A stretch of DNA of 64,000 nucleotides from Macrococcus lamae. GTDB lineage: Bacteria > Bacillota > Bacilli > Staphylococcales > Staphylococcaceae. The number at the start of each line of letters is the position of its first letter. Positions within the stretch are counted from its first letter, which is position 1. Below the pieces are notes generated by a model. The model was not told the origin of the DNA, ran no database searches, and was given only the letters and a program-made list of their open reading frames with translations. Position numbers and translations under genes: made by a program. Positions 16,069 to 23,860 of the stretch are shown one piece after another. The stretch is taken from the NCBI RefSeq assembly GCF_004359545.1, contig NZ_SCWB01000007.1, forward strand, positions 1 through 64,000, written 5' to 3'.

Positions 16069-16317
16069 TTACAGTGATTCCAAAGAAATCCTTGTTTTTG
16101 AAATCAATTCAAACAGATCAATCCGGTAATAATCACATAGTTCGAGCAGCGTGCTGAACGGCACTTCTGTCAAAGTCCCCTCTTCTATACTTGCCATCTC
16201 TTCAGGAGACACTTCGAGGTGAACAGCTGCTTCTGTCAAAGAAATATTCTGACTTATCCGTTCTTCTTTCAGCTGTTCTCCAAGCGCTGCTACAAATTCC
16301 CGGTCATCTTTAAACAT
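16069..16317 (-). CDS. Mini XRE-family HTH regulator
   Basis: 82 residues, essentially only a Cro/CI-type helix-turn-helix: LGEQLKEERISQNISLTEAA, HLEVSPEEMASIEEG, then LLELCDYYRIDLFEL. The ATG at 16317 follows GAGAGGTGTATCG, which sets the start 46 codons inside the longest open frame. It is divergent from a second mini-XRE gene at 16534, and the 216-nt gap probably holds both promoters and operators. Confidence 0.75.
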   Translation of the reverse strand: MFKDDREFVAALGEQLKEERISQNISLTEAAVHLEVSPEEMASIEEGTLTEVPFSTLLELCDYYRIDLFELISKTRISLESL

Positions 16318-16533
16318 CGATACACCTCTCATCTGTACTATGACATTTGACACTATACAAAATAACAAATAACCAATTGCTCCAGCCTTTCTTTCTATCC
16401 ATTTTAATATAAAGTAATATGCATTAAAACATGAACAATATTCAAATTCCATCAAGCATCATTTTTTAATGGCAACGTCTGACACCATATGATTAAATTT
16501 ACTTAATATGTTAGAGAGAAAGAGCGTGAGAGA

Positions 16534-16764
16534 ATGAAGCATCCTAAACTGGCTAACTTAAAATACATCGTCAATATTTGTACGCTGATCGGTAAGTTGC
16601 GCATACTCGCGGGCTATTCAATTGTAGAAGCAGCAGACTACGCTGAACTGACCGTAAAAGAATTGAGCGATATCGAAGCAGGATTAAACCTTGCAGTCGA
16701 TTTCAATCTCATCGTCTCGTTGTGCCATCTGTATGGTGTAGATGTCGAAAAACTCGTCGCATAA
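16534..16764 (+). CDS. Mini XRE-like HTH protein
   Basis: 76 residues, again a single HTH of the XRE type (IGKLRILAGYSIVEAADYAELTVKELSDIEAG; LIVSLCHLYGVDVEKLV). It differs from its divergent neighbour but has the same size and fold; the pair may form homo- or heterodimers. Ribosome site weak (GTGAGAGA). No toxin-like partner is adjacent. Confidence 0.7.
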   Translation: MKHPKLANLKYIVNICTLIGKLRILAGYSIVEAADYAELTVKELSDIEAGLNLAVDFNLIVSLCHLYGVDVEKLVA

Positions 16765-16765
16765 G

Positions 16766-16800
16766 AAAGGCTGACCTCAACTCCTGAGGTCAGCCTTTTA
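16766..16800. terminator. Intrinsic terminator
   Basis: 14-bp perfect stem AAAGGCTGACCTCA with loop ACTCC and TTTTA after it; it ends the plus-strand mini-XRE gene and the convergent membrane gene. Confidence 0.88.
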
Positions 16801-16802
16801 TA

Positions 16803-17063
16803 TTAACTTGAGTACAATATCATAAATAATACAAGGATAATGGCATCAAAGATGTGTCTGCCCTTATTTTCATTAAGACGGTTACGGTCCAGACTGTCCA
16901 GCATCCCGACGATAAGCAGTGCTGCTAAAGTCAGTATGATATACAAACTGATATTAAGCGGTGTAAACCATCGTGCCAAAATCATAATGATCACAGCAAT
17001 GTTCAGAATCCGGTAAATGGTTCCCCACATCACTCTAGGTTTATTATTTGTTTCTCTGTTCAT
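16803..17063 (-). CDS. Small membrane protein, unknown
   Basis: 86 residues. A basic N-terminus (MNRETNNKPR) and three hydrophobic segments (ILNIAVIIMILARWF; ISLYIILTLAALLIVGML; IFDAIILVLFMILY). Not recognised. Ribosome site AAGGAGATTTAA. It is a single gene ending at the shared terminator. Confidence 0.6.
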   Translation of the reverse strand: MNRETNNKPRVMWGTIYRILNIAVIIMILARWFTPLNISLYIILTLAALLIVGMLDSLDRNRLNENKGRHIFDAIILVLFMILYSS

Positions 17064-17143
17064 TTAAATCTCCTTCGTGTCACTGACCTTCTACATACTA
17101 GTGTACACGTATTTAAGGAGAAATATAAGAAAAGTGACTTGCC

Positions 17144-17623
17144 TTATGCTTCAAGATATTTCTCAATATCACCCTTTAACTTCTCAGGTTCTGTCTGCGG
17201 CGCATAACGCTGAACGACGTTCCCTTCCTTATCGACGAGAAATTTAGTGAAATTCCATTTAACAGCACTGCCGAGCAATCCTTTAGTCTCATTCTTCAAG
17301 TGCTTGAACAAAGGATGCGTGTTCTCACCATTGACATCAATTTTTTCGTGCATCGGGAACGTCACGCCGTAATTCAGACGACATGCTGCTTCCGCATCCT
17401 CCGCGCTACCCGGCTCCTGATTCGCAAACTGGTTGCACGGAAACCCGAGAATCATCAGCCCGCGGTCCTTATACTCCTGATACAATTTCTCAAGCCCGTC
17501 AAACTGCCCTGTCAAACCGCATTTACTTGCCGTATTGACGATCAGCAGAACTTGACCTCTATATTTTTCAAGCGGATACGTTTCGTGTTTACTGTCCGTT
17601 GCTTCAAACTGATATACTGACAT
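17144..17623 (-). CDS. bsaA: Glutathione-peroxidase-family thiol peroxidase
   Basis: 159 residues. Peroxidatic Cys in VNTASKCGLT (residue 35), the GFPCNQFANQEPG loop (Cys/Gln) and KWNFTKFLVD (Trp, Asn) complete the GPx active site. In Bacillales this family uses thioredoxin or bacillithiol-linked reductants rather than glutathione to reduce hydroperoxides; here bshB2 at 51.8 kb shows bacillithiol is likely made. Ribosome site AAGAGGAGTGATTTGA. Confidence 0.9.
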   Translation of the reverse strand: MSVYQFEATDSKHETYPLEKYRGQVLLIVNTASKCGLTGQFDGLEKLYQEYKDRGLMILGFPCNQFANQEPGSAEDAEAACRLNYGVTFPMHEKIDVNGENTHPLFKHLKNETKGLLGSAVKWNFTKFLVDKEGNVVQRYAPQTEPEKLKGDIEKYLEA

Positions 17624-17712
17624 TCAAATCACTCCTCTTATATGTTCTCCTCATTATAGCGTTCTAACGATAGAAAAAATAATATGTTGCTTAAGAGGGG
17701 AGTTGAGGTGGT

Positions 17713-17802
17713 CATTCCTGAAGGCCAGGTTTTTGCAGTTTTTTAAAATTGGGTCGTGTTCTGGCCTTCAAGCGGCTCCTGAAGGCCAGAACTTTGCGAT
17801 TT
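17713..17802 (+). repeat. Dispersed hairpin repeat, family A (copy 2, full)
   Basis: Best copy. TTCCTGAAGGCC, TTTGCAG, an A/T run, then CTGGCCTTCA-agcggctcc-TGAAGGCCAG (perfect 10-bp stem) and AACTTTGCGATTT. It aligns with the reverse complement of 4030-4110 over its whole length. Its right end touches the stop codon of the ornithine cyclodeaminase-like gene (17801-17803). Confidence 0.8.
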
Positions 17803-18745
17803 AACTCATTTGCTTGAATGCCCCGATGCCAACTGCCAGATCATAATAGGAAGCACCGACAGATTTAAAAATAGTTATTGACTCTGCACGTTCTCTTTTA
17901 ATTGAACCTGCTATTAACTCATATAACGCTATCGCTGTCTTCCAGTCGAATACTGCTCGTGATTCAGCTTCGATGAACTCGCCTGCTTCGTGTCTTGCTC
18001 CTTCGATATCATCTAATACTATTAGATCAGCAGTTGCAATGGTATCAATTGTGATTTCCCGCATCGACGGCAGATAAGATCCAAGACCATTGATATGAGT
18101 ACCATCACGAACAGCTTGATGGTTAAATACAGCTGTTTCAGATTTAGTTGCACAGTTAATAATATCTGACTGTTTCGTCACAGAATCCACATCTTCTAGT
18201 ACTTCAATGTCAGCTTTAACTCCTCTTTCCCGAAGCCTTGCTGCAAATTGCGTTGCTTTTTGTGCCGTACGGTTATACAGCAGTATCTTTTTGATATTTC
18301 TTACTTCAAGCACTCCTAAAAGTTGTTCAAATGCCATGGCTCCTGTCCCAATGACGCCGAGAACTTCAGCATCTTCTCTTGCTAGATAATCAGTAGCAAT
18401 ACCTGTTATGGCTCCTGTTCTAAGTCGGGTTAAGTAGCTGGAAGATAATGCAGCGAGATGTCTTCCGGTTTTAAGCTCAGATATAATAGATACGGCTTGT
18501 GAGGTGGGAAGCTCGGCCTGCGGATTTTCAGGAAAAATTGAAATAATTTTTATCAGTGAATAACCTTCCTTTAAATCTACACATGGCATATAAAGCATTG
18601 TATTACTCGATCCTGTTTCAATAACTGTTCGTTCATCTGTTTTAATTTCTTCATTACCTAAAGATACTAATGTATTTTTAACATCTTTAATGGCATGAGT
18701 CATGTGATAAGTATTCATGATCGCGTCTTCTGTAAACCACTTCAT
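17801..18745 (-). CDS. Ornithine cyclodeaminase / mu-crystallin family dehydrogenase
   Basis: 314 residues. The Rossmann motif VLGVIGTGAMAFEQL (around residue 130), the preceding SSSYLTRLRTGAITGIATDYLA, and GLGSYLPSMREI followed by VLDDIEGARHEAGE are family hallmarks. Members include ornithine cyclodeaminase, alanine dehydrogenase-like enzymes and ketimine reductases, so the true substrate is open. It is followed by nothing in the operon and preceded by an MFS transporter gene (24-nt gap), suggesting uptake and breakdown of one amino-acid-like compound. The DNA looks more AT-rich than its neighbours. Ribosome site ATAGGAGTGACATT. Confidence 0.85.
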   Translation of the reverse strand: MKWFTEDAIMNTYHMTHAIKDVKNTLVSLGNEEIKTDERTVIETGSSNTMLYMPCVDLKEGYSLIKIISIFPENPQAELPTSQAVSIISELKTGRHLAALSSSYLTRLRTGAITGIATDYLAREDAEVLGVIGTGAMAFEQLLGVLEVRNIKKILLYNRTAQKATQFAARLRERGVKADIEVLEDVDSVTKQSDIINCATKSETAVFNHQAVRDGTHINGLGSYLPSMREITIDTIATADLIVLDDIEGARHEAGEFIEAESRAVFDWKTAIALYELIAGSIKRERAESITIFKSVGASYYDLAVGIGAFKQMS

Positions 18746-18769
18746 AATGTCACTCCTATTGATTAGTCG

Positions 18770-20047
18770 CTATCGTAAATCTTTCACTTTTTTAGTTTTA
18801 ATAGCCGCTACAGCACAAATAGAAATCAAAGCAATCACAATGATATAGATAGCTACCGGAACCCAGGAACCATTGAAGCGATCCATTAAATAAGTCGCAA
18901 TGAGTGGTGCTGTACCTCCGGCTAATGCAGCGCCTAGCTGATAACCTAACGTTACTCCAGTGTATCGTACTTCTTTTGAAAAAACTTCAGAAAACATTGT
19001 ACCAAGTACTGCAGTGATAGGAGACCAGATGATACTCAGCCCTATAATAGTCGCAATCAGTAGCGGTAGCACGCCACCTTGGTTAATAAGCATGAAATAT
19101 GGAAAAGCATATATGATCATGCCGAATGCACCTAACATATAGAGTTTCTTGCGTCCTACTTTATCACTTAATGCACCATAGAACGGAATTAACAGTGTCG
19201 TTAAAATCGCAGCTGTCATTACAATAAGCATGACAGAATCAAAAGGGACTTTAAGTACGTTAGTGGCATAACTCACGACAAAAGTTCCAAAAATGTAGAA
19301 CGGCGCTGTCTCAATAAATTTTGCACCTGTTGTTATTAGTACTTCTTTCCAATGATATTTAAATGTGTCTACTAGAGGGACTCGTGGTACTTTGCCTGAC
19401 TCAAGCGTTTTTTTGAACTCTGGTGTTTCATCTAATCCTTTACGAATCCATAATCCGAAAGCAACTAATATTCCACTGAAAATAAAAGGCAGACGCCAGC
19501 CGAAACTCGCAAACTGTTCCTCAGATAACAACGTTGTCATCAAGTAAAACGATAATGAACCTAATACCATCCCAATTGTTACACCCATCTGCGGCACACT
19601 GCCAAAAAACCCACGCTTTTCAGGAGGAGCATATTCAGTAGCAAGCAGTAATGCACCTCCCCATTCACCGCCAATTCCTAATCCCTGTACTAAGCGACAT
19701 AATAATAGCAGCAAAGGTGCCCATATACCAATTTGTGCATAGTTCGGCAATAGACCGATGACTACTGTTGCTATCCCCATTAATGTTAAGGTCAATACTA
19801 ATGTTTTCTTACGTCCTACTTTGTCACCGATATGTGCAAATATAATGCCTCCAAATGGACGAATGAAGAAGGACAATGCCAGACCGAAATAGGCAATCAT
19901 CGTTGAAACAGCAGGATTATCATTTACGAAAAACTGCGTATTGAAAATAATACTCGCTACCGACGCATAAAGAAAAAAATCAAACCATTCAATTGAGGAT
20001 CCCACCAAACTTGCAGTAAGTACTTTTCTTTGTAAACTTTTATCCAT
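18770..20047 (-). CDS. MFS metabolite:proton symporter (MHS family)
   Basis: 425 residues, 12 helices. SSIEWFDFFLYASVAS in helix 1, FGGIIFAHIGDKVGRKKTL (motif A), QGLGIGGEWGGALLLATEYAP and GFFGSVPQMGVTIG are typical of the metabolite:H+ symporter family (shikimate, ProP, KgtP, citrate). The substrate is probably a carboxylate or amino-acid derivative handled by the downstream dehydrogenase. The ATG at 20047 follows AAAGGGGTGTTTCAA; a GTG three codons earlier is less likely. Divergent from a HTH-cupin regulator. Confidence 0.88.
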   Translation of the reverse strand: MDKSLQRKVLTASLVGSSIEWFDFFLYASVASIIFNTQFFVNDNPAVSTMIAYFGLALSFFIRPFGGIIFAHIGDKVGRKKTLVLTLTLMGIATVVIGLLPNYAQIGIWAPLLLLLCRLVQGLGIGGEWGGALLLATEYAPPEKRGFFGSVPQMGVTIGMVLGSLSFYLMTTLLSEEQFASFGWRLPFIFSGILVAFGLWIRKGLDETPEFKKTLESGKVPRVPLVDTFKYHWKEVLITTGAKFIETAPFYIFGTFVVSYATNVLKVPFDSVMLIVMTAAILTTLLIPFYGALSDKVGRKKLYMLGAFGMIIYAFPYFMLINQGGVLPLLIATIIGLSIIWSPITAVLGTMFSEVFSKEVRYTGVTLGYQLGAALAGGTAPLIATYLMDRFNGSWVPVAIYIIVIALISICAVAAIKTKKVKDLR

Positions 20048-20073
20048 TTGAAACACCCCTTTTTTAAAATGAA

Positions 20074-20092
20074 ATTTAAGTATTACTTAAAT
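20074..20092. promoter_or_regulatory. Perfect 19-nt palindrome, likely operator
   Basis: ATTTAAGTA-T-TACTTAAAT, perfect, 26 nt upstream of the MFS start and on the regulator side of its ribosome site. A second imperfect inverted repeat, GTTGAC...GTCAAC, lies at 20099-20120. Both are in the divergent promoter region and would suit the dimeric HTH-cupin protein encoded next door. Confidence 0.6.
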
Positions 20093-20188
20093 CATAATGT
20101 TGACTGAATTTTCTGTCAACGAAATTTTTATGATTCTGAAGTATTTGCTATTTGGTATAATAATCTTATTGTTTGAGGAGGTTGGAAG

Positions 20189-20698
20189 ATGACTTTAGGA
20201 GAACGCATAAGGCTTTTAAGAAAAGAGAGAAAATTAACATTAAAATACGTTTCGAATGAGACAAATCTTTCAATAGCATTTTTGTCGCAACTGGAGACTA
20301 ATAAATGTAATGCCACAATGGCAACTTTACGAAAAATTGCAGATGTACTGAATATACATCCCAGTCTGTTTTTTGAGTATGATGAACCACAAAACGAATT
20401 AACTTCGTCAACTGCAGATTTCGATTATTTAAACTTATCAAATAATGTCGATGCAATCTTTACACCACTGAAAGTTATTATTAAACCCGGCAGTAATATC
20501 AATGAAACAGTTACTCATTCTGGTCATGAATTTGTTTACTGCCTGTCAGGTATTTTGACGCTAATCGTCAGCGATCAGCAATATCAATTATCGCCAGGAC
20601 AATCATATTTGTATGACGCTGAATTACCACACTACTGGTTTAACCATACAAATGAATTAGTCGAATTTTTAGTTGTGAATGAAACGAAGAAAAATTAG
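20189..20698 (+). CDS. XRE-HTH plus cupin transcriptional regulator
   Basis: 169 residues. Residues 1-65 form a Cro/CI HTH (GERIRLLRKERKLTLKYVS, LSIAFLSQLETNKCNATMATLRKIADVL). Residues 95-165 form a cupin_2 ligand-binding barrel (SGHEFVYCLSGILTLIV, LSPGQSYLYDAELPHYW). This is the SutR/PuuR-like design, which usually senses the substrate of the divergent catabolic operon, here the MFS/dehydrogenase pair. Ribosome site TTTGAGGAGGTTGGAAG. AT-rich like its operon partners. Confidence 0.88.
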   Translation: MTLGERIRLLRKERKLTLKYVSNETNLSIAFLSQLETNKCNATMATLRKIADVLNIHPSLFFEYDEPQNELTSSTADFDYLNLSNNVDAIFTPLKVIIKPGSNINETVTHSGHEFVYCLSGILTLIVSDQQYQLSPGQSYLYDAELPHYWFNHTNELVEFLVVNETKKN

Positions 20699-20711
20699 TT
20701 ATTAAAATAAA

Positions 20712-20740
20712 CTGGCCTTCAGATGTCTCCTGAAGGCCAG
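20712..20740 (+). repeat. Dispersed hairpin repeat, family A (copy 3, core only)
   Basis: CTGGCCTTCA-gatgtctcc-TGAAGGCCAG: the same 10-bp stem as copy 2, in the same orientation, followed by the shared AACTTT. Only the right half of the unit is present. It lies between the ends of the regulator gene and the convergent 359-residue gene and may act as their terminator. Confidence 0.75.
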
Positions 20741-20763
20741 AACTTTATAATCGATCCACCAGC

Positions 20764-21843
20764 TTATTTTTTGAATCGGCTGACGTTCATGTTCTTTCTG
20801 CGTTTTTTCGTTTTCTTTCTCACTTGTTTGTTGATGACTCGTTTTTCCGCCGGCTGCACTTGTCGTTTTTCTGTTTCAGCGGCAGCGACTTCCATCATCT
20901 GATGACCGCCTAGATGCCAGTTGCGGATAGTTTTGAATGCTGCGATTAAATACAGTTCTGTCGGTTGCTGAGGTACGGAGGTTAATACGCCGTCCTCTAC
21001 TAAGTCAGCAATGATGTTCATCAAGTGTTTCGGATGATCCAGCATTTTCATTGTAACTATCAGTGTATCCTCTAGATCTTTACGACGGACAGGGCTTGTC
21101 AAATAATCCTCAAGATACGTCAGTAGAGTCGTCAGTTCTTCTGTTGTCGGATGATATTCAAACGCAAAATATTTCTCGAATTCCTCCCATGTTTCCGGCA
21201 AAAAGTATGTTCTTTCCGGGTCAACATTTGCACCATTGAACATGCCTTCTGACATCAATGGATTTAGAATATATCCATCTTTCAATGTCGCTACACCAGA
21301 GAGTTCACTTTTCAGTTCTTCAAGCGACATCTCTATGTTCAAATATTTCTTCAGCACTGCCCTGTAATGCTCGAGCGAGAAATAGCCATACAGATTGACT
21401 GCGCTGACTAAAGCTTTCACTTCGTCATCCTGGCCTTCTGCACTGCTTCTCTCCACAACATATGCTCTTAAGTAATCTTTCACATCAGTCGGCATGAATG
21501 CATAGCCGTTTTCTGTGAAAATCAGATGATGCGGCGCTATATCTCCTTTGAATTCTTCAGCAAAATGATCTGAAATCAATAAGTGATTGAACACATTGTA
21601 TTCTTCCACTGACATTTCGTGAAACATCTTATCCGCTGCTTCATTATCCTTGAACACAAAGTCGCTGATCATCGCGGCCATTGTCTCTTTATTTTTGCCG
21701 GAATAACCTTTAATTCCAAAGAATCTGCAGATTTCTTTTAAAGCATCATTTTTCTGTCTCGTTAAATAATAGACGAGTGGTTGTTCGAACTTACGAATCT
21801 GCTCACTTTCCATTTTCGCTACGTTTAATTCTTTATCAAACAT
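20764..21843 (-). CDS. Uncharacterised protein with SAP/Rho-N-like start
   Basis: 359 residues, no membrane segment. Residues 15-55 (YYLTRQKNDALKEICRFFG followed by GYSGKNKETMAAMI) resemble a SAP/Rho-N nucleic-acid-binding helix-extension-helix. The middle matches the 339-residue protein at 11794 (see there). The tail is strongly basic (RVINKQVRKKTKKRRKNMN), again suggesting nucleic-acid contact. The start at 21843 has GAGGTGTATT. Possibly an RNA- or DNA-associated protein; function unknown. Confidence 0.65.
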   Translation of the reverse strand: MFDKELNVAKMESEQIRKFEQPLVYYLTRQKNDALKEICRFFGIKGYSGKNKETMAAMISDFVFKDNEAADKMFHEMSVEEYNVFNHLLISDHFAEEFKGDIAPHHLIFTENGYAFMPTDVKDYLRAYVVERSSAEGQDDEVKALVSAVNLYGYFSLEHYRAVLKKYLNIEMSLEELKSELSGVATLKDGYILNPLMSEGMFNGANVDPERTYFLPETWEEFEKYFAFEYHPTTEELTTLLTYLEDYLTSPVRRKDLEDTLIVTMKMLDHPKHLMNIIADLVEDGVLTSVPQQPTELYLIAAFKTIRNWHLGGHQMMEVAAAETEKRQVQPAEKRVINKQVRKKTKKRRKNMNVSRFKK

Positions 21844-21969
21844 AATACACCTCAACCAGCTTGTTAGTTATATAATCATTTCAGTATAAATGTATACTGT
21901 TATTTCGTATTCAGTTATTAATTGTAACATACACAAAAAGACGAAGTCACATTAACTTCGCCTTAGGGC

Positions 21970-22130
21970 TTATTTTGCAAATGCTTTTTCCACTTCTTTG
22001 ATAGTATAAGCATCCCCATAACCAAAACCGGCAAATTCCCAAGTTCTGGCGTTCTTAGCATAAGTGAGAATGGTGTTACCATAAATATAGTTCATCATTC
22101 CTGCCTGCTTATAGCTGTATTCATACTTGC
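21970..22130 (-). pseudogene. 3' remnant of an unidentified gene
   Basis: About 50 codons, read on the minus strand, give a protein-like end (YIYGNTILTYAKNARTWEF, then AGFGYGDAYTIKEVEKAFAK, then stop). Upstream in frame it is blocked by a TGA at about 22131-22133, and no start with a ribosome site is seen. A hairpin CGAAGT/ACTTCG followed by T on the minus strand (21936-21960) looks like its retained terminator. The parent family is not recognised. Confidence 0.5.
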
Positions 22131-22161
22131 CTCAGTATTTTTTCATAGAAGTTATAGTGAA

Positions 22162-22245
22162 ATGGCACTGTTCCTCGGGTCAGATGCCTCAAGTTTTGTG
22201 AATGGGCAGATCATAGCAGTTGATGGAGGCTGGACTACTTACTAA
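22162..22245 (+). pseudogene. 3' remnant of an SDR-family dehydrogenase
   Basis: 27 residues, MALFLGSDASSFVNGQIIAV then DGGWTTY and a stop: the unmistakable C-terminal signature of short-chain dehydrogenases (FLaSDeSsfvtGq, VDGGwt). The rest of the gene (about 220 codons) is missing. It faces away from the minus-strand remnant, so one deletion may have removed the 5' parts of both. Confidence 0.75.
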
Positions 22246-22257
22246 CGGTTTGAGTTA

Positions 22258-22357
22258 TGGCTCAAAACTTGTGCGAAATTGAGCCATATTTCAATTTATG
22301 GACCAAAACTCACGCAGAAATGGTCCACATTTCAATTTGTGGACCAAAACTCACACT
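22258..22357. repeat. 41-nt tandem hairpin array, locus 1
   Basis: Two full units and one partial unit (22258, 22299, 22340), period exactly 41. Unit 1 arms are TGGCTCAA/TTGAGCCA; unit 2 arms are TGGACCA/TGGTCCA. The arms change together, so pairing is preserved although the sequence differs. It runs into the last codon and stop of the YczE gene (minus). Confidence 0.75.
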
Positions 22358-22982
22358 AAAATGTCTGCTCTGCTATGACCCAGCGTTCCAGCAGGCGGCG
22401 GGTATAGGGCATCCACAACTGGATGAACGGTCCGAGCGTGAATGTGACGATGATGGTGCCGATGGATACGGGTCCGCCAAGCAGCCAGCCGACAATCAAC
22501 ACGACGACTTCCATAATTGTTCTCGCTGTCTTCAGATCGAGCTTCGTTCTTTCAATCAGCAGCAGCATAAATGTATCTCGTGGTCCTGCACCGAGCTGAG
22601 GCGTAATATATAACGCGACGCCGAACGTCATGATGATGACGCCAAGAGTATAAGTCAGTAGCTGCGCTGTAAACCCGTGAACATCAGGCAGTAAGTGATT
22701 AAATATATCGATAAATGTTCCGATGGTCAGCATGTTGACATAGACGCCGAGTCTCGGTGCTTCTTTCGTAAATAAGACAGTGATCAATACAACGACTATT
22801 CCCATGATGATACTCCATAGACCGATCGTTAAGCCGAAGTGTTTCCATAAACCGTAATGCAGTACATCCCAGCTGCCAAGTCCGAAGCGTTTTCCTCTCA
22901 GCATCAAGGCAATTCCAAGCCCAATGATAGTTAATCCCGCGACAAAAAATACCCATCTGATACGATATTGCCCCATATACAT
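22356..22982 (-). CDS. YczE/YitT-like membrane protein
   Basis: 208 residues, five or six helices. Pattern FVAGLTIIGLGIALMLRG, FGLGSWDVLHYGL, the repeated half GVALYITPQLGAGPRDTFM and TARTIMEVVVLIVGWLLGGPVSIGT identify the YczE/YyaS family. No transport substrate is established. The stop codon falls within the hairpin repeat array, so the end of the protein (VIAEQTF) is next to repeat sequence. Ribosome site AAGGAGAAAAAATC. Confidence 0.82.
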   Translation of the reverse strand: MYMGQYRIRWVFFVAGLTIIGLGIALMLRGKRFGLGSWDVLHYGLWKHFGLTIGLWSIIMGIVVVLITVLFTKEAPRLGVYVNMLTIGTFIDIFNHLLPDVHGFTAQLLTYTLGVIIMTFGVALYITPQLGAGPRDTFMLLLIERTKLDLKTARTIMEVVVLIVGWLLGGPVSIGTIIVTFTLGPFIQLWMPYTRRLLERWVIAEQTF

Positions 22983-23016
22983 GATTTTTTCTCCTTCAAG
23001 TCATTCATGATTAAAA

Positions 23017-23038
23017 AAACTGCCTCTACAGGCAGTTT
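23017..23038 (-). terminator. Intrinsic terminator
   Basis: AAACTGCCT / AGGCAGTTT, 9 bp, loop CTAC, with seven T on the minus strand. It overlaps the stop codon of the methyltransferase gene by two bases. Confidence 0.8.
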
Positions 23039-23780
23039 ACTTTCTTCGTGCTGAAATAATCAACATCATCGGACGTCTGAGTTCATCTTTCATATCCGGA
23101 TTTTCATCGATGAGGCGTTCTGATGGTATAGGTTCATCGATTCCTTTGATCACGAAGTTGTGCTCGATCAGCACGCTCAAATAATGAGCCATCGTCTTGT
23201 GATACTTTGTTACTGATTCTCCGAGGAAATTGGTCTGGCGTTCCCCTTCACGGTGGTAATTATCAACCGGCCAGCTCACTTTATTGCCAGCGTCATCGTA
23301 TATCCAGTCCTGCGACCCATGCGCTGTAAATATCGGATGCTCAACGCTGAAGACAAATGTTCCATTGATGGTCAGCACTTGCTTCACTTCTTCGACGACC
23401 TCGCTGAAGCTTGGCAAATAATGCAGCGCAAGACTACTCATAACGACGTCAAATTCATGCGTTTCAAAGTTCAGCCCTTCAAGATCATCAAGACTGCCTT
23501 GTATATAAGTGATTTTATCTGCATTCGGCTGCTGCTTCGCACGTTCTATCATCTTCTCAGAAATATCCACACCGACCACATGCTCTGCTCCTTCGGCTAC
23601 TGCATACTCACAGTGCCAGCCATAGCCGCAGCCGAGATCGAGTACATGAGCTCCCTTTAAGTCAGGAATCATTTTCTTGAATGCTTCCCATTCCCCCGCT
23701 GCTTCCAGTCCTTTTTGTGACCGCTGCATTTCACCGTATCTGTCAAAAATCGTCCTGTCATCATAGTAGTTGTTCGCCAT
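23037..23780 (-). CDS. Class I SAM-dependent methyltransferase
   Basis: 247 residues. SAM-binding motif I HVLDLGCGYGWHCEYA, acidic VVGVDISEKMIE, and FDVVMSSLALHYLPSF (motif IV region) define a Methyltransf_11/25 fold. It resembles YcgJ/UbiE-like small-molecule methylases; the substrate is unknown. Ribosome site TAAGGAGACTATGCG. Monocistronic with its own terminator. Confidence 0.85.
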   Translation of the reverse strand: MANNYYDDRTIFDRYGEMQRSQKGLEAAGEWEAFKKMIPDLKGAHVLDLGCGYGWHCEYAVAEGAEHVVGVDISEKMIERAKQQPNADKITYIQGSLDDLEGLNFETHEFDVVMSSLALHYLPSFSEVVEEVKQVLTINGTFVFSVEHPIFTAHGSQDWIYDDAGNKVSWPVDNYHREGERQTNFLGESVTKYHKTMAHYLSVLIEHNFVIKGIDEPIPSERLIDENPDMKDELRRPMMLIISARRK

Positions 23781-23821
23781 CGCATAGTCTCCTTAAATCT
23801 CACTTAACACCTATATACCAC

Positions 23822-23848
23822 AAAAAAACCTTTCCAATCAAGAAAGGT
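23822..23848 (-). terminator. Short intrinsic terminator
   Basis: ACCTTTC / GAAAGGT stem of 7 bp with a T7 run on the minus strand; it ends the alpha/beta hydrolase gene. Confidence 0.6.
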
Positions 23849-23860
23849 CTTTCTATCGCA

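Noticed and set aside
22258..22357. CRISPR-like tandem repeats
   Set aside because: Only two to three units, no unique spacers, no cas genes; units are contiguous hairpins.
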